From Lates calcarifer (lineage: Eukaryota; Chordata; Actinopteri; Centropomidae), in assembly GCF_001640805.2 (NCBI RefSeq), contig NC_066837.1, positions 24,822,467 through 24,886,466 of the forward strand: a stretch of DNA of 64,000 nucleotides, written 5' to 3'. Below, piece after piece: positions 60,951 through 64,000 of the stretch (within the stretch, counting starts at the first letter, position 1; each line of letters starts with the position of its first letter). A program made the position numbers and the translations under genes. The notes beneath the pieces are model-generated. The model was not told where the DNA came from. It searched no databases and was given only the letters and a program-made list of their open reading frames with translations.

Positions 60951-62349
60951 TATACAACGGGGTGACACACATAAAGTATATACACCACTGCTGCTGTGTA
61001 ACAAATGGGCTTAATGCAATCACACATCTTTAATGAAATGATGTGAATTAATGTCTTAGATCTTTGCTTTTATGAATTTGCCTCCGGTGGCCAATGCACC
61101 AGGAAGTCAACGGAAATTATTCAGCCACAGCTCTGTGGAACAAAGTCTGTGTGTGTCAGCAGATGCCTAGGAGGAAACTGGGAAGTAATGGGACAATGAG
61201 GGATGATGCACTTATTCCTTGATATTGCAATATTGTGTGTGTATATAGGTGTACTTTTTATATGTTAATACATCCATTTCTGCAACAATTTACATGTAAA
61301 TGAGGCAATTACTGATTCAATTACTACTGTTTAACATATGGACCAAGTTTTCTGCTATCATTTATATCCCTTTGTCCTCATCTAGTAGGTCATGATGACA
61401 TGAAAATAGGTCACAGATGTGTTTTGAGTAAATTGCATGTATGTTGGGAAAAAAAAACACACACACTTATTTTCAAGTGTATTGAATTTCTAATGCTTCA
61501 CTCTCATCTGAATGTGCCTTAGCACTGCAGCATGCAGTTGTCATGTCATTACATATACTGTCATACTGTTGACCTCTAAGAGTTGTTGTTATTCCTAACC
61601 CTAACCACCACAGCTGACTCCATCAGATGCAGATCCTCAACTGTCGCCAACTAAGACTCAGATTGTATGAATCATCCCATTTTAGAGGTTAGCATCTCAA
61701 ACAGTAATTTTAGCTCCTTCTAATTTGTGCTCTGGTGGGTGTTTGGAGGCTCATCATTTTAGAATTTCACTCATTTGTACTGAAATAAATAAATAGAAAT
61801 AAATATATAAAGTAAATTAGTTAACAAACAAGTGCGGTGCTGTTAATGGTAATATTAAATACCATTTTAACCCACAGTTTTTTAATTATTGATTTAGTAA
61901 ATCTTTCTCATTTGAAACACTTTATGGATGATTTAAAAGGCACATTGTGACTAATGGCTCCATTAATGGTTAATAAATCATTAACTTATACTTCACAAAT
62001 TAGTTAGGAACCATTAATAAGTTCAGCTTTTGAGTTGTCTGCTTTAGGCTGGTGGTCATCCTCGTTCAGCTTCAAACCTTCCTCATCTTATTAGCCTTTT
62101 AGTTTACTATGTTACTGCTATATAAGTTACTACTATAACACTATAACTTAAAACATTATTTCATAATTGTTAATTAATATTTGTTGGTTTATTAGAATGT
62201 GAAAGGCTCTTATTAATTACTTAACTAATAACACAGCAGCCTGAGATCTGGCAATCCCACAGTCATGTTTATTAATGTCATGTAACTAATCTACAAAATA
62301 TTATTACATGATTTATTAACTGTTATCATAAACATTAGTTACAACTAAC
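60951..62349. other. Non-coding stretch, AT-rich towards the end
   Basis: 61840-62350 is strongly AT-rich, with repeated TTAATAA/TTAACTAAT phrases. It may be a degraded repeat, but I cannot name it. No gene seen. Confidence 0.4.
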
Positions 62350-62374
62350 TATTTATTTATTTATTTATTTATTC
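62350..62374. repeat. (TTTA)n microsatellite
   Basis: Six tandem TTTA/ATTT tetranucleotide units. Confidence 0.92.
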
Positions 62375-64000
62375 TGTAATAAAACAGAGTGCCAAATCGA
62401 TGGCACATGGCTGATAAAGTTCAGTAAAAGCACAGGAACACTCCACTAAAGCAAAATGTTAAGAAAACTGAAGATAATGTGGAATGGCTTTCAAACTCCA
62501 TGCCCTCTTCTCAGCACTTGCTCGATCTTGTGACTCACTGTAAATGCATTGGGAGGTAAGTGGATGTGGAGTTGACTTTTCACAGCGAGAGTGAGAGTGA
62601 CTGTGGGTGTGATAATGATAAAAAATAAAAAATGTCAGCAGCTCATCTGATATACTGCAACATGGCTTAGTGATTGACTCACCTACAATCCCACTGGGGT
62701 TACGTTACCATGCTCTTTGTTAGCTAAATGTCAACGCCCCACCTGGCTCCTATCATACACTGTCTGATACCCCCAGGCCACACTCAGAGATTCCACTGAG
62801 GTCCAAAGGTTCACAATCACTTTCTCGGCCAGTTTAAAGCCATATGTACAGTGCTGCACGCCTGTCTGAACAAGGTGAGGGTGAGGACGAGTGACACCAC
62901 TCTGCTTTTCACTTGAGGACAGGCCATATATTTCCACATTTGGCTTATCAGGAACAGAGACACAATTCCTCAGCTGCCCCATCATTTTTAGAAGTGAGAG
63001 AGAGCTGTTTATTTTTTTCTTTCCCTTAGACAGCTTTGGATGTTGTGAAAATAATAATTCAATATGTATGCAGTAGAATGCCAAATTATGAGGTTGAAAT
63101 TGCAAATTATGTTGTCTTGTGGAAAAAAAAAAAATTGATTTATTTATTCTGTGTTGAACTCCATGATCACAAGACCATGAAAAACTGCAGGGATTGATAA
63201 CACCTGATTAACTAGATAGCAAGCTGCATAACACCCCAGAACATATTCTGCATGTAAAACTTTGACAGTGTGCTTGAATATCTGTTAATGATAGTAATTC
63301 ATGAAAGCAGCATGCTCAATTCTAGTTATTTAGTTAGAAGCGCTTCACAAATAGATTTGGTCAGACTCAACATAATGGCCCTGTTTGGAATACAGTTTTC
63401 ATGCTCTTGACTCCTTTAAACCTGAACAGCTGTGGAGTTTATGTGCTTTATGAAGATCTTTCAGGCAGGTTTGAATTAAATGATTCAGGTGAATAATGGA
63501 GGGAATATGTGTTGCATAACTTGCCGGTGCAGACATGTTTGCACCAGCACTTTGCAGCGCTTTAATGAAATTAGATAACGTCTAAAAAATTTGTGTAATG
63601 GTGATTGAGGGGTGAGTGCCTCTTCACTCATCAAAAACGTGGTATTAGCCTGGTAGCCTGCATTTCTGGCGTTGGAGGGGGATTGGATGTGGGAGATAGA
63701 TGTGTGTGATTGCCCACGTCAACAACATCCAATTACTATTGAAACTTAAACCATCAATGGTTGGATAAAGTGTTATTATACTGCACCGCATAAAAACAGA
63801 TATTAACCAGCCACTCATCTACCCAACCACACATTTACCAGCACCCATTCAGTGAACAATCTCTCACTTTAAGTCTCACTGTTCTACAGTAACACCCACA
63901 TACAGTACTACATTAACTTAAGTCTAAACACAGAAATGGTAATTGTATTATCCTAAGGCCATGTTGGCTACATTTTTGTTACAGATAATCAGTTTTGAAG
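62375..64000. other. Non-coding stretch
   Basis: A 124-codon minus frame at 62731-63105 has no recognisable domain. The 62700-63000 part is unique and balanced in composition and may be conserved. A-runs at 63123-63134. No gene or named repeat seen. Confidence 0.4.

Noticed and set aside
62731..63105. 124-codon minus-strand frame
   Set aside because: No domain recognised and a complete shadow frame exists on the plus strand; kept only as part of a possibly conserved stretch.

Overview
The window reads as nuclear DNA of a ray-finned (teleost) fish, most likely a percomorph. It is AT-rich by eye and full of (CA)n/(TG)n microsatellites. It also carries several interspersed repeats I recognise from many fish genomes: Tc1-like and mariner-like transposase relics, a tRNA-derived SINE ending in 'AATAAAGGC', a retroposon with (GGAT)n tails, and stubs of other fish repeat families. 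Family assignments rest on remembered consensus sequences and protein motifs, not on a database search.

I find no convincing protein-coding gene, rRNA, functional tRNA or CRISPR array in 64 kb. The longer open frames are explained by transposase relics, simple repeats or purine/pyrimidine tracts, or are of chance length. The window is therefore best read as a gene desert or a large intron/intergenic region, and there are no genes to relate to each other.

Layout: 1-5 kb holds a Tc1 relic (1034-1503), a retroposon head and a fish repeat. 6.6-7.15 kb is probably an old repeat. 7-19 kb is mostly unique AT-rich DNA with a tRNA-like SINE (about 12.15-12.34 kb) and two retroposon pieces. 19.3-20.4 kb has a near-palindromic (CA)n(TA)n(TG)n block, a Tc1 relic and another fish repeat. 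20.7-27.1 kb alternates pyrimidine-rich tracts, microsatellites and unique blocks that look like conserved non-coding elements. 28.1-30.8 kb is repeat-rich (Tc1, LINE fragment, retroposon, MITE-like element). 34.6-34.9 kb is a nested pair of repeats. 39.6-40.0 kb is a mariner relic. 43.36-43.9 kb holds two Tc1 fragments in opposite orientation. 47-50.8 kb has another retroposon copy and a roughly 150-bp tandem repeat split by a younger retroposon with a visible 7-bp target duplication. 52-58.7 kb has microsatellites, GA-rich tracts and a SINE. 59-64 kb is mostly unique and includes the best candidate regulatory block (about 60.04-60.95 kb, with a paired homeodomain-type site).

No new biological system is evident. 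The points most worth checking are the nested retroposon with its target duplication, the opposed Tc1 fragments, the near-palindrome, and the putative conserved non-coding blocks.
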